This document shows positions 26,732 through 34,661 of a stretch of 36,747 bases of DNA, piece after piece. This stretch comes from Microthrixaceae bacterium. Lineage in GTDB: Bacteria > Actinomycetota > Acidimicrobiia > Acidimicrobiales > Acidimicrobilacustridaceae. Made by a program: the position numbers and the translations under genes. Under the pieces are notes generated by a model. That model was given only the letters and a program-made list of their open reading frames with translations, did no database searches and had not been told where the DNA came from. Within the stretch, counting starts at the first letter, position 1. Each line of letters begins with the position of its first letter. The stretch spans positions 1-36,747 of the forward strand of contig CANFHM010000020.1 of the NCBI GenBank assembly GCA_947446975.1, read 5' to 3'.

Positions 26732-27637
26732 TCAGGTCTCGAGCGGGAGGAGTTCGTCGGCCAGTGCGCCGAGTTCCGTATCCGGGTCGGCGTCGCCCAC
26801 CAGCGGCAGCACCACGAACTTCGACGCCCCCACCGACACGAAGTCGGCGATGAGCCCGGGCAGCTGCGCACGGGTGGGGATCACCCTGCGAGGGTCGAGT
26901 CCGGGGCGGCGGTGCTGCACCATCTCGATGATCCGTGATGGCAGCTCGACATCGCAGTAGGGGATGAGTGCACCGATGTGCTGCGGATCGATGCTGCGAC
27001 CGGCGGTGCTCGCCGCCTCCTCGATCACGGGCATGGACGCCACGATGTCGTCGGGGGAGCAGAACGAGGGCAGCCAGCCGTCGCCCACCCGTCCCACCCG
27101 ACGCAGCTCGCTGGGGGCGATCCCGCCGAGCCAGACCTCGAGGTCACCCTTCACGGGCCTCGGCAGCACCTGCACATCGGTCACCGGGTAGAACTCGCCG
27201 TCGTGGGAGATGAGCTCCCCGCTCCAGCAGGCCCGCATGAGCGCCAGCGCCTCGTCATGCCGACGACCCCGCTCGCTTCGTTGCACCCCGAAGGCCCGAT
27301 GCTCGGCGGCCTCGGCCGCACCCAGCCCCACGGCGGGGAGCAGACGACCATTGGACAGCACATCGAGGGTGGCCAGTTCCTTGGCCAGCAGCACCGGATT
27401 GCGTCCCGGCAGCACCAGCACCGAGGTGCCCAGCTTGAGCTTCTCGGTGCGGCCGGCGGCCACGGCCAGCGCCATGAGCGGATCGGGAGCGGGGGAGCCG
27501 ATCCGTTCTGACATCCACAGCGAGTCGAAGCCGAGCTCCTCGAGCCGGTCGACGAATCGGTTGAAGCGGTCCGGGGTGCCCGCCATGGTGAGCGTGCCGA
27601 GCCCGATGCCGATGCGAACCTTCAACGGTGAGATCAC
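26732..27637 (-). CDS. LLM-class (luciferase-like) F420-dependent oxidoreductase
   Basis: Protein of 301 aa, TIM-barrel flavin/F420 oxidoreductase. Features: KVRIGIGLG at the first strand, ELGFDSLWMSERIG, LGTSVLVLPGRNPVLLAKELATLDVLSNGRLLPAVGLG (a strong family hallmark), AFGVQRSERGRRHDEALALMRACWSG, VWLGGIAPSELRRVGRVGDGWLPSF. Such enzymes in actinobacteria usually use reduced F420; the substrate is unknown. GTG 27637 is used; TTG 27625 (just before KVRIG) is possible. It diverges from the solute-binding protein gene across 45 bp. Confidence 0.9.
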   Translation of the reverse strand: MISPLKVRIGIGLGTLTMAGTPDRFNRFVDRLEELGFDSLWMSERIGSPAPDPLMALAVAAGRTEKLKLGTSVLVLPGRNPVLLAKELATLDVLSNGRLLPAVGLGAAEAAEHRAFGVQRSERGRRHDEALALMRACWSGELISHDGEFYPVTDVQVLPRPVKGDLEVWLGGIAPSELRRVGRVGDGWLPSFCSPDDIVASMPVIEEAASTAGRSIDPQHIGALIPYCDVELPSRIIEMVQHRRPGLDPRRVIPTRAQLPGLIADFVSVGASKFVVLPLVGDADPDTELGALADELLPLET

Positions 27638-27668
27638 CCCGTGATCTTTGCTGAGGACCTGTTCCGCG

Positions 27669-27674
27669 TACAGT
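27669..27674 (+). promoter_or_regulatory. -10 box of a leaderless promoter for the solute-binding protein gene
   Basis: TACAGT, 8 nt before GTG 27683. TTGCTG starting at about 27649, roughly 15 nt upstream of it, is a possible -35. Confidence 0.5.
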
Positions 27675-27682
27675 CGTGATCC

Positions 27683-29338
27683 GTGCCGAACCTCCCCCGC
27701 TCCGAGCGAACACGCCGTCGCCTCCCGCTCCTCGGGTTGCTGCTGGCCGTCGTCATCTCGCTCCTCGGGGCCGGTGCCTGCTCCTCATCATCGGGCAGTG
27801 CCTCCACCACCTCCTCGACCACTCCCACGCCGACCACCCCGGCCAGGGTCGTCGAGGGCGGCACGCTCAGCATCGCCGTGCCCCAGGAACCCGGCTCCTG
27901 GTCACCGGCCGGTCCGGCGTGGAACACTTCGGACCTGCAGGCCGCCCGGGGCATCTACGACCGTCTCATGGTGCGAGATGAGAACGATCAGCCGGTGCCC
28001 GAACTGCTCGACCGGATCTCGGCGAACAGCACCTTCACCGCCTGGACCCTCGAGCTGCGCCGGAACATCACCTTCTCCGACGGCACCCCGCTCGATGCCA
28101 CCGTGGTGGCCGCCAACCTGAATCTGCAACGACTCTCGCCCGATGCCGCAACGGTGCTGGCGCCGGTCATCTTCGTCACCGCTCCCTCCGAGCTCACCGT
28201 GGTGGTCGCCACCGCCGAGCCCTGGTCCACCTTCCCGGAACTGCTCACCACGAAGATCGGCGCCATCGCCTCGGTGCCCGCGCTCACCGGTGAGTCGGCC
28301 ACGCCGGTGGGCACCGGTCCGTTCGTCTATGGCGGCCACGCCTTCGACGGGTCGCTGTGGCTCAACCGCAACCCGACCTACTGGAAGAAGGGGCTGCCCC
28401 ATCTCGATTCGGTGCGCCTCGTGACGATGCCCGACGCCAACGATCGGGTCAACGCCGTGCTCGACGGCACCGTCGACATGGTGGCGGTGGATCAGCCCCG
28501 TCAGCTCACCCGCCTCGAGGAGGCCACCAAGGCCTCCGGTCGCACCGTGCTGCATGAGGACCGCAACGCCGAGAAGCCGAAGGTGTCAGTGGCGTTCAAC
28601 ACCGGACGGCCGCCCTTCGATCGCATCACCGCCCGCCGGGCCGTGGCCATGGCCACCGACCGCACAGCCATCCTCACCCAGGCCTTCGACGGTCAGGGCA
28701 TCATCTCCCGGGGCATCATCAGCGACACCTCACCGTGGTTCAGCGATCATTCGGCGCCGGCCCGTGATCTCGAGGGAGCGAAGAAGCAGGTCGCCGAGTA
28801 CGTGGCCGAGACCGGTCAGCCGGTGGCCGCCCAGATGCTGGTGCCACCCGATGTCACGCTCACCCGGGTGGCCACGATGCTGCGGGTGCAGCTCGCCGAG
28901 GCCGGCATCGAGCTCACGCTCATCCCGGTGGATCCGGCGATGATGGTCGAGGCCACCACCTCGGGGCAGTACCAGTCGGCGCTCGGCCTCGGGTTCACCG
29001 CCGCCCACCCCGATGCGTACTCGCCGCTGTTCGACGGCTCACCGGCCGAGCAGCCGGTCGTCGGTCCCAACATCACCCGCTATGTGAACCCGATCGTCAC
29101 CAAGGCCTTCGGCGATGCCCGCACCACCCGGGATGTCACCCGACAGGTCGACGACTACCGGATCATCCAGGAGCAGCTGTTCGTGGATGTGCCGATGGTG
29201 TTCATCGTGCAGACCCGTCAGGTGATCGCCACGGGCACCGCGGTGCACGACCTCACGAAGTGGTCGAGCGGCTCGGGAACCACCGGGCTCGGTCTCGATG
29301 AGGCCACCGTGTCGCTGGCCCAGATCTGGCGCAGCTGA
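27683..29338 (+). CDS. ABC-type substrate-binding lipoprotein, family 5 (peptide/nickel type)
   Basis: Protein of 551 aa. N-terminus RRRLPLLGLLLAVVISLLGAGACSSSSGS is a lipoprotein signal with Cys33. The SBP_bac_5 fold is clear: GGTLSIAVPQEPGSWSP, ARGIYDRLMVRDENDQPVPELLDR, WTLELRRNITFSDGTPLDATVVAANL, GTGPFVYGGHAFDGSLWLNRNPTYWKKGLPHLDSVRLV, RAVAMATDRTAI and LGFTAAHPDAYSPLF. This family delivers oligopeptides, nickel or other solutes to ABC permeases. No permease or ATPase gene is in the window, so it is an orphan here. Confidence 0.92.
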   Translation: MPNLPRSERTRRRLPLLGLLLAVVISLLGAGACSSSSGSASTTSSTTPTPTTPARVVEGGTLSIAVPQEPGSWSPAGPAWNTSDLQAARGIYDRLMVRDENDQPVPELLDRISANSTFTAWTLELRRNITFSDGTPLDATVVAANLNLQRLSPDAATVLAPVIFVTAPSELTVVVATAEPWSTFPELLTTKIGAIASVPALTGESATPVGTGPFVYGGHAFDGSLWLNRNPTYWKKGLPHLDSVRLVTMPDANDRVNAVLDGTVDMVAVDQPRQLTRLEEATKASGRTVLHEDRNAEKPKVSVAFNTGRPPFDRITARRAVAMATDRTAILTQAFDGQGIISRGIISDTSPWFSDHSAPARDLEGAKKQVAEYVAETGQPVAAQMLVPPDVTLTRVATMLRVQLAEAGIELTLIPVDPAMMVEATTSGQYQSALGLGFTAAHPDAYSPLFDGSPAEQPVVGPNITRYVNPIVTKAFGDARTTRDVTRQVDDYRIIQEQLFVDVPMVFIVQTRQVIATGTAVHDLTKWSSGSGTTGLGLDEATVSLAQIWRS

Positions 29339-29347
29339 CTCCGGCGC

Positions 29348-29836
29348 TCAGCCCAGGGCCGGCGAACCCTCGAACGGCGAGGGATCGCGGTTCTCGGGGA
29401 TGATCGGGATGGTCCAGCCCATGCGATCGGAGAGGTTGGCGGCCACCGCACGCCACTGCTCGGGGTTCCAGCCCTCGGCCGAGGCCTCGACCTGATGGTG
29501 CTGATTGACGTGCACGAACGCCGGGAGGCTCTCGAGGGCGAAGGCCTTCACCGCGGAACGCTCGGGATCGGCGAACACGAGGAATCGCTCGGCGAGCGGC
29601 CCCAGGAACTGCTTGGCCTCATCGACAGAGGCGGTGACGAGGAAGGCGATGCGCACATCAGCCTCGGCGTAGCGCTCGAGGATGCGGGTGGCGGTGTCGA
29701 GGATCCAGGAACTCTCGAGGGTGTAGGGGTCGAGGACCACCAGGGCGAGATGGAAGTTGGTGGTCCACTCGGCGATGGTGCGGGAGCGACCCGACAGCGG
29801 AGTGAGTTCGAGGTTCGACGCAACGTCTGTAGTCAC
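29348..29836 (-). CDS. Thioredoxin-fold-like protein lacking the CxxC pair
   Basis: Protein of 162 aa without any cysteine. The order of elements suggests a thioredoxin-like fold: LALVVLDPYTLESSWILDTATRILERYA (strand, then the site where CxxC would be, then helix), VRIAFLVTASVDEAKQFL, FLVFADPERSAVKAFALESLPAFVHVN (with the LPAF cis-proline-like loop) and a C-terminal helix. It would be a redox-inactive member, perhaps a binding or scaffold protein; the fold call is from pattern only. GTG 29836 is set by the -10 box 8 nt upstream. It converges on the solute-binding gene with a 9-bp gap. Confidence 0.7.
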   Translation of the reverse strand: MTTDVASNLELTPLSGRSRTIAEWTTNFHLALVVLDPYTLESSWILDTATRILERYAEADVRIAFLVTASVDEAKQFLGPLAERFLVFADPERSAVKAFALESLPAFVHVNQHHQVEASAEGWNPEQWRAVAANLSDRMGWTIPIIPENRDPSPFEGSPALG

Positions 29837-29844
29837 AGGGGGAG

Positions 29845-29850
29845 AACGTA
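29845..29850 (-). promoter_or_regulatory. -10 box of a leaderless promoter for the thioredoxin-fold gene
   Basis: TACGTT on the minus strand, 8 nt before GTG 29836. It is only 7 nt from the plus-strand -10 at 29858-29863, so the two polymerases would compete for the same stretch. Confidence 0.5.
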
Positions 29851-29857
29851 GCGCGGC

Positions 29858-29863
29858 TAGCTT
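29858..29863 (+). promoter_or_regulatory. -10 box for the membrane-protein gene at 29915
   Basis: TAGCTT. The transcript would have a leader of about 44 nt with a Shine-Dalgarno (AGGGAG, about 29902-29907), unlike its leaderless divergent partner. Confidence 0.45.
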
Positions 29864-29914
29864 CGGGGAAGCACACATGGGCCCGGCGCCCGTTCTCACC
29901 TCAGGGAGTCCACC

Positions 29915-30361
29915 ATGCTCGTCCTCGCCTCCACCGGTTCCACCGGCTACAAGGTCATGCTGCTGCTGCACATCCTCGCCGTCATCGTGGCCTTCGCCCC
30001 GCTGTGGCTGGCCCCGGTGCTGCTGCGTCTCACCGCCGGTGGCGACAAGGCAGCGGCCGATGGTCTCGACGTCTCCATCCTGCGCTTCTCGCTGCCCGGC
30101 CTGGCGCTCGCCGGCATCCTCGGCTTCGGTCTCGTCGGCATGAGCGACAAGGAGTTCACCTTCGCCGCCCCGTGGGTGTCCACCGCCTCGATCCTGTGGA
30201 TCATCCTCATCGCCGTGCTCGCCGTCGTCGCCCGTCCCGCCATCAAGGCCTTCCGCGACGGCGATGCCGCCGCTCGTGGTCGGGTCATGATGGCCACCGG
30301 CATCGGTCACCTCATCCTCGTGGTGATGCTGTTCCTCATGATCTTCAAGCCGGGGAACTGA
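29915..30361 (+). CDS. Four-helix integral membrane protein (DUF2269-like)
   Basis: Protein of 148 aa with four hydrophobic segments: about 10-33 (KVMLLLHILAVIVAFAPLWL), 57-77 (LPGLALAGILGFGLVG), 90-112 (STASILWIILIAVLAVVA) and 130-146 (IGHLILVVMLFLMIF). The size, the first-helix histidine and the loop charges resemble DUF2269-type inner-membrane proteins; function unknown. ATG 29915 has a proper Shine-Dalgarno. It precedes the eIF2B-like gene by 49 bp, which has its own promoter. Confidence 0.8.
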   Translation: MLVLASTGSTGYKVMLLLHILAVIVAFAPLWLAPVLLRLTAGGDKAAADGLDVSILRFSLPGLALAGILGFGLVGMSDKEFTFAAPWVSTASILWIILIAVLAVVARPAIKAFRDGDAAARGRVMMATGIGHLILVVMLFLMIFKPGN

Positions 30362-30397
30362 ATCCGGTCCGGTCGGTCCGCATCGGCGCACGATCGG

Positions 30398-30403
30398 TAG
30401 GGT
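30398..30403 (+). promoter_or_regulatory. -10 box of a leaderless promoter for the eIF2B-like/eut operon
   Basis: TAGGGT, 7 nt before ATG 30411. This rejects the in-frame GTG 30402, which would overlap the box. It is the only promoter I can place for the four-gene operon. No B12 riboswitch fits in the 49-bp gap. Confidence 0.5.
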
Positions 30404-30410
30404 GCCGGTG

Positions 30411-31211
30411 ATGCACCCGATCGAACGTCTCCGCTTCGTGGCCCGCGCCACCGGCTATCCGGCCGACGTCATCGTCGCCGAGGCCGCCCGGGCCCTCGCC
30501 TCGTTCTCCGACGATCCCCACGGGCTCGTCACGGCCTGTCGTCGTCTGGTGTCGCGCCAGCCCGGCTCGGCCCCGCTGGTGTGGTTGTGCGCCCGGGTGC
30601 TGTGCGCCGCCGACCCCTACAGCGAGATCCGTCGGGTGCTGGTGGAGCTCGACGCCGACTCCACGAGCGCGGAACTCGGCCATGCCCTGCCCGACGGCGC
30701 CACCGTCGTGGCCCTCGGCTGGCCGGAACTCATCGCCGAGGCCCTGCCGCGTCGTGGCGATGTCGAGGTGCTGGTGATCGACACGCTCGGCGAGGGGTCC
30801 GGTCTCGTCCGACGACTCCTGGAATCCGGTGTCGATGCCCTCGATGTGCCGCTGGCCGGTCTCGGGGCCGCGGTCGCCGCCGCCGATCTGGTGCTGCTCG
30901 AGGCCAGCGCCGTCGCCCCCACGGAATGTCTCGCCGTGAGCGGTTCCCGCAGCGCCGCAGCCGTGGCCCGCCATGCCGGTGTGCCCACCTGGCTGGTTGC
31001 CGGTGTCGGTCGGTTCCTGCCCGAACGCATGTGGCAGCCGATGCGAGCCGCCGTGCTCTCCGATGAACCCTGGGATCTCGACGACGAATCCGTGCCGCTC
31101 GATCTCATCGATCAGGTGGTGGGCCCGATGGGCCCGCAATCGGTGCCCGATGCCCTGCGCCGCACCGACTGCCCGGTGGCCCCCGAACTGTTCAAGGGCA
31201 ACATCCTGTGA
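30411..31211 (+). CDS. eIF2B/MtnA-superfamily-like protein
   Basis: Protein of 266 aa. Residues about 95-205 resemble the Rossmann-like half of the eIF2B-alpha / methylthioribose-1-phosphate isomerase superfamily: VEVLVIDTLGEGSGLVRRLL, VDALDVPLAGLGAAVAAADLVLLEASAVAPTECLAVSGSRSAAAVARHAGVPTWLVAGVGRFLP. In MtnA a GAD motif supplies the catalytic Asp; here the matching place reads EAS (164-166), so isomerase activity is unlikely. The N-terminal 60 residues are helical, as in the family. Its TGA overlaps the next gene's GTG by 4 nt (GTGA). Function in an ethanolamine context is unknown; a nucleotide or phosphosugar sensor is one option. Confidence 0.75.
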   Translation: MHPIERLRFVARATGYPADVIVAEAARALASFSDDPHGLVTACRRLVSRQPGSAPLVWLCARVLCAADPYSEIRRVLVELDADSTSAELGHALPDGATVVALGWPELIAEALPRRGDVEVLVIDTLGEGSGLVRRLLESGVDALDVPLAGLGAAVAAADLVLLEASAVAPTECLAVSGSRSAAAVARHAGVPTWLVAGVGRFLPERMWQPMRAAVLSDEPWDLDDESVPLDLIDQVVGPMGPQSVPDALRRTDCPVAPELFKGNIL

Positions 31212-32434
31212 TCATCGAGCGGTACATCGAGCTCGGCCTCCGCCTCGGTCGTCATGTCGACGGGTTCGTCGACGCCTACTACGGCCCGCCGGCGATCGCC
31301 GAGCGGGTGGCCGCCGAACCGGTGATGGCACCGGAGAACCTCGCCGCCGATGCCGCCCGACTCATCGCCGATCTCGACAACGGCATCGACGATGGCCCCA
31401 CCGATGGTCGTGCCGACGCTCCCGGCGACAGCTGCGGCACCGCCCTCGATCCCGGTCGTCGGCGTTGGCTGCGCGCCCAGGTGGTGGGGCTCCACACCAG
31501 CGCCCGCAAGCTGGCCGGCGAGCCCATCGCGTACGCCGACGAGGTCGAGTGGTGCTACGGCGTGCGCCCCACCTTCCGTGATGAGGAGCTCTTCGACGCC
31601 GCCCATCGTCGCCTCGACGCCGTGCTCCCCGGCGATGGTCCGATCCGTGAACGCATCATCGCCTGGCGCGAGGCCCAGGCCATCCCGGTGGATCGACTGC
31701 CCGGCGTGCTGCGCGACATCGCCGAGGACTTCCGCGAGCGCACCGACGTGCTCTTCGGACTGCCCGAGGGTGAACACATCGACTGGGAACTGGCCACGAA
31801 CCAGCCCTGGTCGGGGTTCAACTACTACCTCGGCGAGCTGCGCAGCCGGGTGGCCATCAACACCGATCTGCCGGTGCTGGCCCCGAGCATCGGGCATCTC
31901 GTCGCCCATGAGGCCTATCCCGGGCATCACACCGAGCATTCCCGCAAGGAGGCCGGGCTGGTGCGTCAGCGCCAGTGGCTCGAGGAGACCCTCTTCTGCG
32001 TGGGCACCCCGCAGTGCCTGCTGGCGGAGGGGCTCGCTGATCTCGCCCTCACCGTCATCGCCGGCGAGATCCCCGAAATGGTCATGGTCGAGCATCTCGG
32101 ACCGCTCGGTCTCGGCTACGACCCCGAGGTGGCGATGGCGGTGCGGCTGGCCTCGCACTCGCTCGACGCCGTGCGGGCCAACGCCGCTTGGCTGCTGCAC
32201 GCCGATGATCGGCCCGTCGACGAGGTCGTGGACTATGTCGAGCGGTGGGGGCTGCTGCCTCGGGAGCGGGCCGGCAAGGCCGTCGAGTTCCTCACCTCGC
32301 CCACCTGGCGGGCCTACATCTCCTGCTACGTCGAGGGCCTGCCGCTCTGTCGTGAGTTCGTGGCCGGTGATCCCGCACGGTTCGCCACGCTCATCACCGA
32401 GCAGGTGGTGCCCGCCGATCTGGTGGCGCCATGA
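31208..32434 (+). CDS. DUF885-like zinc metallopeptidase family protein
   Basis: Protein of 408 aa, cytoplasmic (no signal peptide). The core HEAYPGHHTEHSRKE has His234-Glu235 and His240-His241, the DUF885 signature, and Glu274 in LLAEGLADLAL is where a third zinc ligand is found in gluzincins. The C-terminal half is helical (VAMAVRLASHSLDAVRANAAWLLH). Many DUF885 members are secreted lipoproteins of about 600 aa; this shorter cytosolic one is atypical. The substrate is unknown. Coupled by 4-nt overlaps to the eIF2B-like gene before and eutB after. Confidence 0.8.
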   Translation: MIIERYIELGLRLGRHVDGFVDAYYGPPAIAERVAAEPVMAPENLAADAARLIADLDNGIDDGPTDGRADAPGDSCGTALDPGRRRWLRAQVVGLHTSARKLAGEPIAYADEVEWCYGVRPTFRDEELFDAAHRRLDAVLPGDGPIRERIIAWREAQAIPVDRLPGVLRDIAEDFRERTDVLFGLPEGEHIDWELATNQPWSGFNYYLGELRSRVAINTDLPVLAPSIGHLVAHEAYPGHHTEHSRKEAGLVRQRQWLEETLFCVGTPQCLLAEGLADLALTVIAGEIPEMVMVEHLGPLGLGYDPEVAMAVRLASHSLDAVRANAAWLLHADDRPVDEVVDYVERWGLLPRERAGKAVEFLTSPTWRAYISCYVEGLPLCREFVAGDPARFATLITEQVVPADLVAP

Positions 32435-33840
32435 GCCATCGCGCCACGTTGCGCGGTGAGACCTTCGTGTTCGCGGATCTGCGCGAACTGTTCGGGCGGG
32501 CCAACGAGGAGAAGTCCGGTGATCAGCTCGCCGGTGTGGCGGCGCGATCGGAGCGGGAGCGGGTGGCGGCCAAGATCGTGCTCGCCGATGTGTCCCTGCG
32601 TGAGATCGCCGAGTGCACCTTCCTCGACGACGACGTGTCGGCGCTGATCCATGCCGGCCATGACTCGGCGCAGTTCGCCACCATCGCCTCGCTCACGGTC
32701 GGTGAGTTCCGCGAGCTCGTGCTCGATCCCGGTTTCGTCGAACTGTGGGAGCAGGGTCTGCATCGCGCCATCACCCCGGAGATGGGGGCGGCGGTGGCCA
32801 GGCTCATGGGGGCCCGCGATCTCATCGCCGCAGCTGCTCGTCTGCGGGTGGTCACCCGTTGCCGGGACACCATGGGCGAGGCCGGTGTGCTCGGGGTGCG
32901 CATCCAGCCCAACCATCCCACCGATGATCCCGCAGGTGTGGCCCTGTCGATCATCGACGGCCTCGTGATGGGCTGCGGCGACGCCGTCATCGGGATCAAC
33001 CCGGTGAACGATTCGGTGGCCTCGGTCGTCGCGCTCGAACACACCATCGGCGGCATCATCGATCAGATCGGCGCCCCCACCCAGAGCTGTGTTCTCGCCC
33101 ATTTCACCACCCAGCTCGCCGCCATGGCCGCCGGTGCCCCGATCGATCTGCTGTTCCAGAGCATCGCGGGAACCGAGGGCGCCAACCGCAGTTTCGGCGT
33201 GGATCTCGTGGCGCTGGCTGAGGGGCGTGAGGCGGTGCTCGATCACCATCGCAGCCGCAGCGGGTTCATCGGCGAGCAGGTCATGTACTTCGAGACCGGT
33301 CAGGGCAGTGCGCTGTCGGCCGAGGCCCATGGCGGGCTCGACCAGCTCACCTGCGAGGCGCGCGCCCATGGTGTGGCCCGGGCCTTCGATCCGTTCCTCG
33401 TGAACTCCGTGGTGGGCTTCATCGGCCCCGAGTACCTCGCCGACGCCCGTCAGATCATGCGGGCCGGTCTCGAGGATCACTTCATGGGAAAGCTCCTGGG
33501 ACTGCCCATGGGGGTGGACGTCTGTTACACGAATCATGTCGACGCCGATGCCGACACCACCGATCAGCTCCTCATGCTGCTGGCCACCGCCGGCTGCAAC
33601 TTCGTGATGGGCGTGCCCGGCTCCGATGACGTGATGCTCAACTACCAGTCCACCAGTCCGCATGATGCGCTGGCCGCTCGGGAGTTGTTCGGTCTGCGCC
33701 CGGCCCCCGAGTTCGATGCCTGGTTGGAGCAGGTGGGCATCCATGTGGACGGGCGTCTGGCCACTCCCAGCGAGCCCGGACCGGCCGCGCTGCGCTCCAT
33801 CGACGCCCTGCGCTCCGCCGTGGTCGAGCTGCTGCCATGA
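32431..33840 (+). CDS. eutB: Ethanolamine ammonia-lyase large (catalytic) subunit EutB
   Basis: Protein of 469 aa; TIM-barrel subunit of the adenosylcobalamin-dependent enzyme that converts ethanolamine to acetaldehyde and ammonia. Motifs: DVSLREIAECTFLDDDVSALI, GVRIQPNHPTDDPAGV, GDAVIGINPVNDS, VMYFETGQGSALSAEAHGG and GVDVCYTNHVDADADTTDQLL. Residues matching the known active site (as I align it to Salmonella EutB) are present: Arg157, Gln159, Asn190, Glu288 and Asp363. ATG overlaps the preceding stop (ATGA), and its own stop overlaps eutC. No shell, eutA, eutE or eutR genes are near. Confidence 0.96.
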   Translation: MSHRATLRGETFVFADLRELFGRANEEKSGDQLAGVAARSERERVAAKIVLADVSLREIAECTFLDDDVSALIHAGHDSAQFATIASLTVGEFRELVLDPGFVELWEQGLHRAITPEMGAAVARLMGARDLIAAAARLRVVTRCRDTMGEAGVLGVRIQPNHPTDDPAGVALSIIDGLVMGCGDAVIGINPVNDSVASVVALEHTIGGIIDQIGAPTQSCVLAHFTTQLAAMAAGAPIDLLFQSIAGTEGANRSFGVDLVALAEGREAVLDHHRSRSGFIGEQVMYFETGQGSALSAEAHGGLDQLTCEARAHGVARAFDPFLVNSVVGFIGPEYLADARQIMRAGLEDHFMGKLLGLPMGVDVCYTNHVDADADTTDQLLMLLATAGCNFVMGVPGSDDVMLNYQSTSPHDALAARELFGLRPAPEFDAWLEQVGIHVDGRLATPSEPGPAALRSIDALRSAVVELLP

Positions 33841-34652
33841 ACCCTGAGCCCGTGAAGCCCGAAGCGTCGAACTCCGGGCCGCTGCTCCCCGAACCGGCCG
33901 ACCAGCTCGACCGGGCCGGGTCGCCCGCGACTGCGCTCACCCCGGCACGGGTGCTGCTCGGGCGGGCCGGTAGTTCGTACCGCACGTCCACACTGCTGGC
34001 CCTGCGGGCCGATCATGCGGCGGCCCGCGATGCCCTGCACGAGCACCTCTCCCTCGATGATCCGGCGATGGCGCCGCTCGTCGACCGGTTCGGGCTCTTC
34101 GAGGTGTGCACCCGGGCGGCCACCTTCGCCGATCATCTCGCCCGGCCCGACCTCGGCCGCCGACTCGATCCGGCGGCCATCGAGCGCATCAGCGCCGAGT
34201 GTCCGCATGATGTCGATCTGCAGGTGGTGATCGGCGACGGTCTCTCGTCGGCCGCGGTGCGCGCCCAGGTGCCCGAACTGCTGCCGCTGCTCGTCGGGGC
34301 CGCCGCCGCCCGGGGTCTCAGCATCGGGCGACCGGTGTTCGTGCGGCACTGCCGGGTGGGCGTGCTCAACGATGTGGGTGACACCACCGGTGCCGGGGTC
34401 GTGGTGCTGCTGGTGGGGGAGCGGCCCGGGCTGGCCACCGCCGAGAGCCTCTCGGCGTATCTCGCCCACCGACCCACGACCGGCGACACCGACGCCGAGC
34501 GCAATCTCATCTCCAACATCCATGCCGGAGGGGTGCGCGCCCCCGAGGCGGTGCGGCGCATCCTGGGTCTGGTCGAGCAGTTCCGACTGCATCAGCGCAG
34601 CGGGTTCGAGGTGCGCGAGTCCACCTCCTCGTCGGTGGCTACCGCGCGGTAA
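33837..34652 (+). CDS. eutC: Ethanolamine ammonia-lyase small subunit EutC
   Basis: Protein of 271 aa; Rossmann-type subunit that binds adenosylcobalamin with EutB. Typical stretches: LRADHAAARDALHEHL, DVDLQVVIGDGLSSAAVRAQVPELLPLL, VFVRHCRVGVLNDVGDTTGAGVVVLLVGERPGLATAESLSAYLAHRP and AERNLISNIHAGGVRAPEAVRRI. The N-terminal 35 residues are Pro/Glu-rich and non-conserved. Coupled to eutB by ATGA. Its TAA stop (34650-34652) forms part of the -10 box of the next gene. Confidence 0.95.
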   Translation: MNPEPVKPEASNSGPLLPEPADQLDRAGSPATALTPARVLLGRAGSSYRTSTLLALRADHAAARDALHEHLSLDDPAMAPLVDRFGLFEVCTRAATFADHLARPDLGRRLDPAAIERISAECPHDVDLQVVIGDGLSSAAVRAQVPELLPLLVGAAAARGLSIGRPVFVRHCRVGVLNDVGDTTGAGVVVLLVGERPGLATAESLSAYLAHRPTTGDTDAERNLISNIHAGGVRAPEAVRRILGLVEQFRLHQRSGFEVRESTSSSVATAR

Positions 34653-34655
34653 GTT
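34650..34655 (+). promoter_or_regulatory. -10 box of a leaderless promoter for the malyl-CoA lyase gene
   Basis: TAAGTT, 6 nt before ATG 34662; its first three bases are the eutC stop codon. It would let mcl be transcribed apart from eutBC, although readthrough is also likely. Confidence 0.45.
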
Positions 34656-34661
34656 CGCAGG

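Noticed and set aside
30411-31211. Annotation as MtnA (methylthioribose-1-phosphate isomerase)
   Set aside because: The expected catalytic Asp in the GAD motif appears replaced and the protein is shorter than MtnA (about 340-350 aa), so only superfamily membership is claimed.
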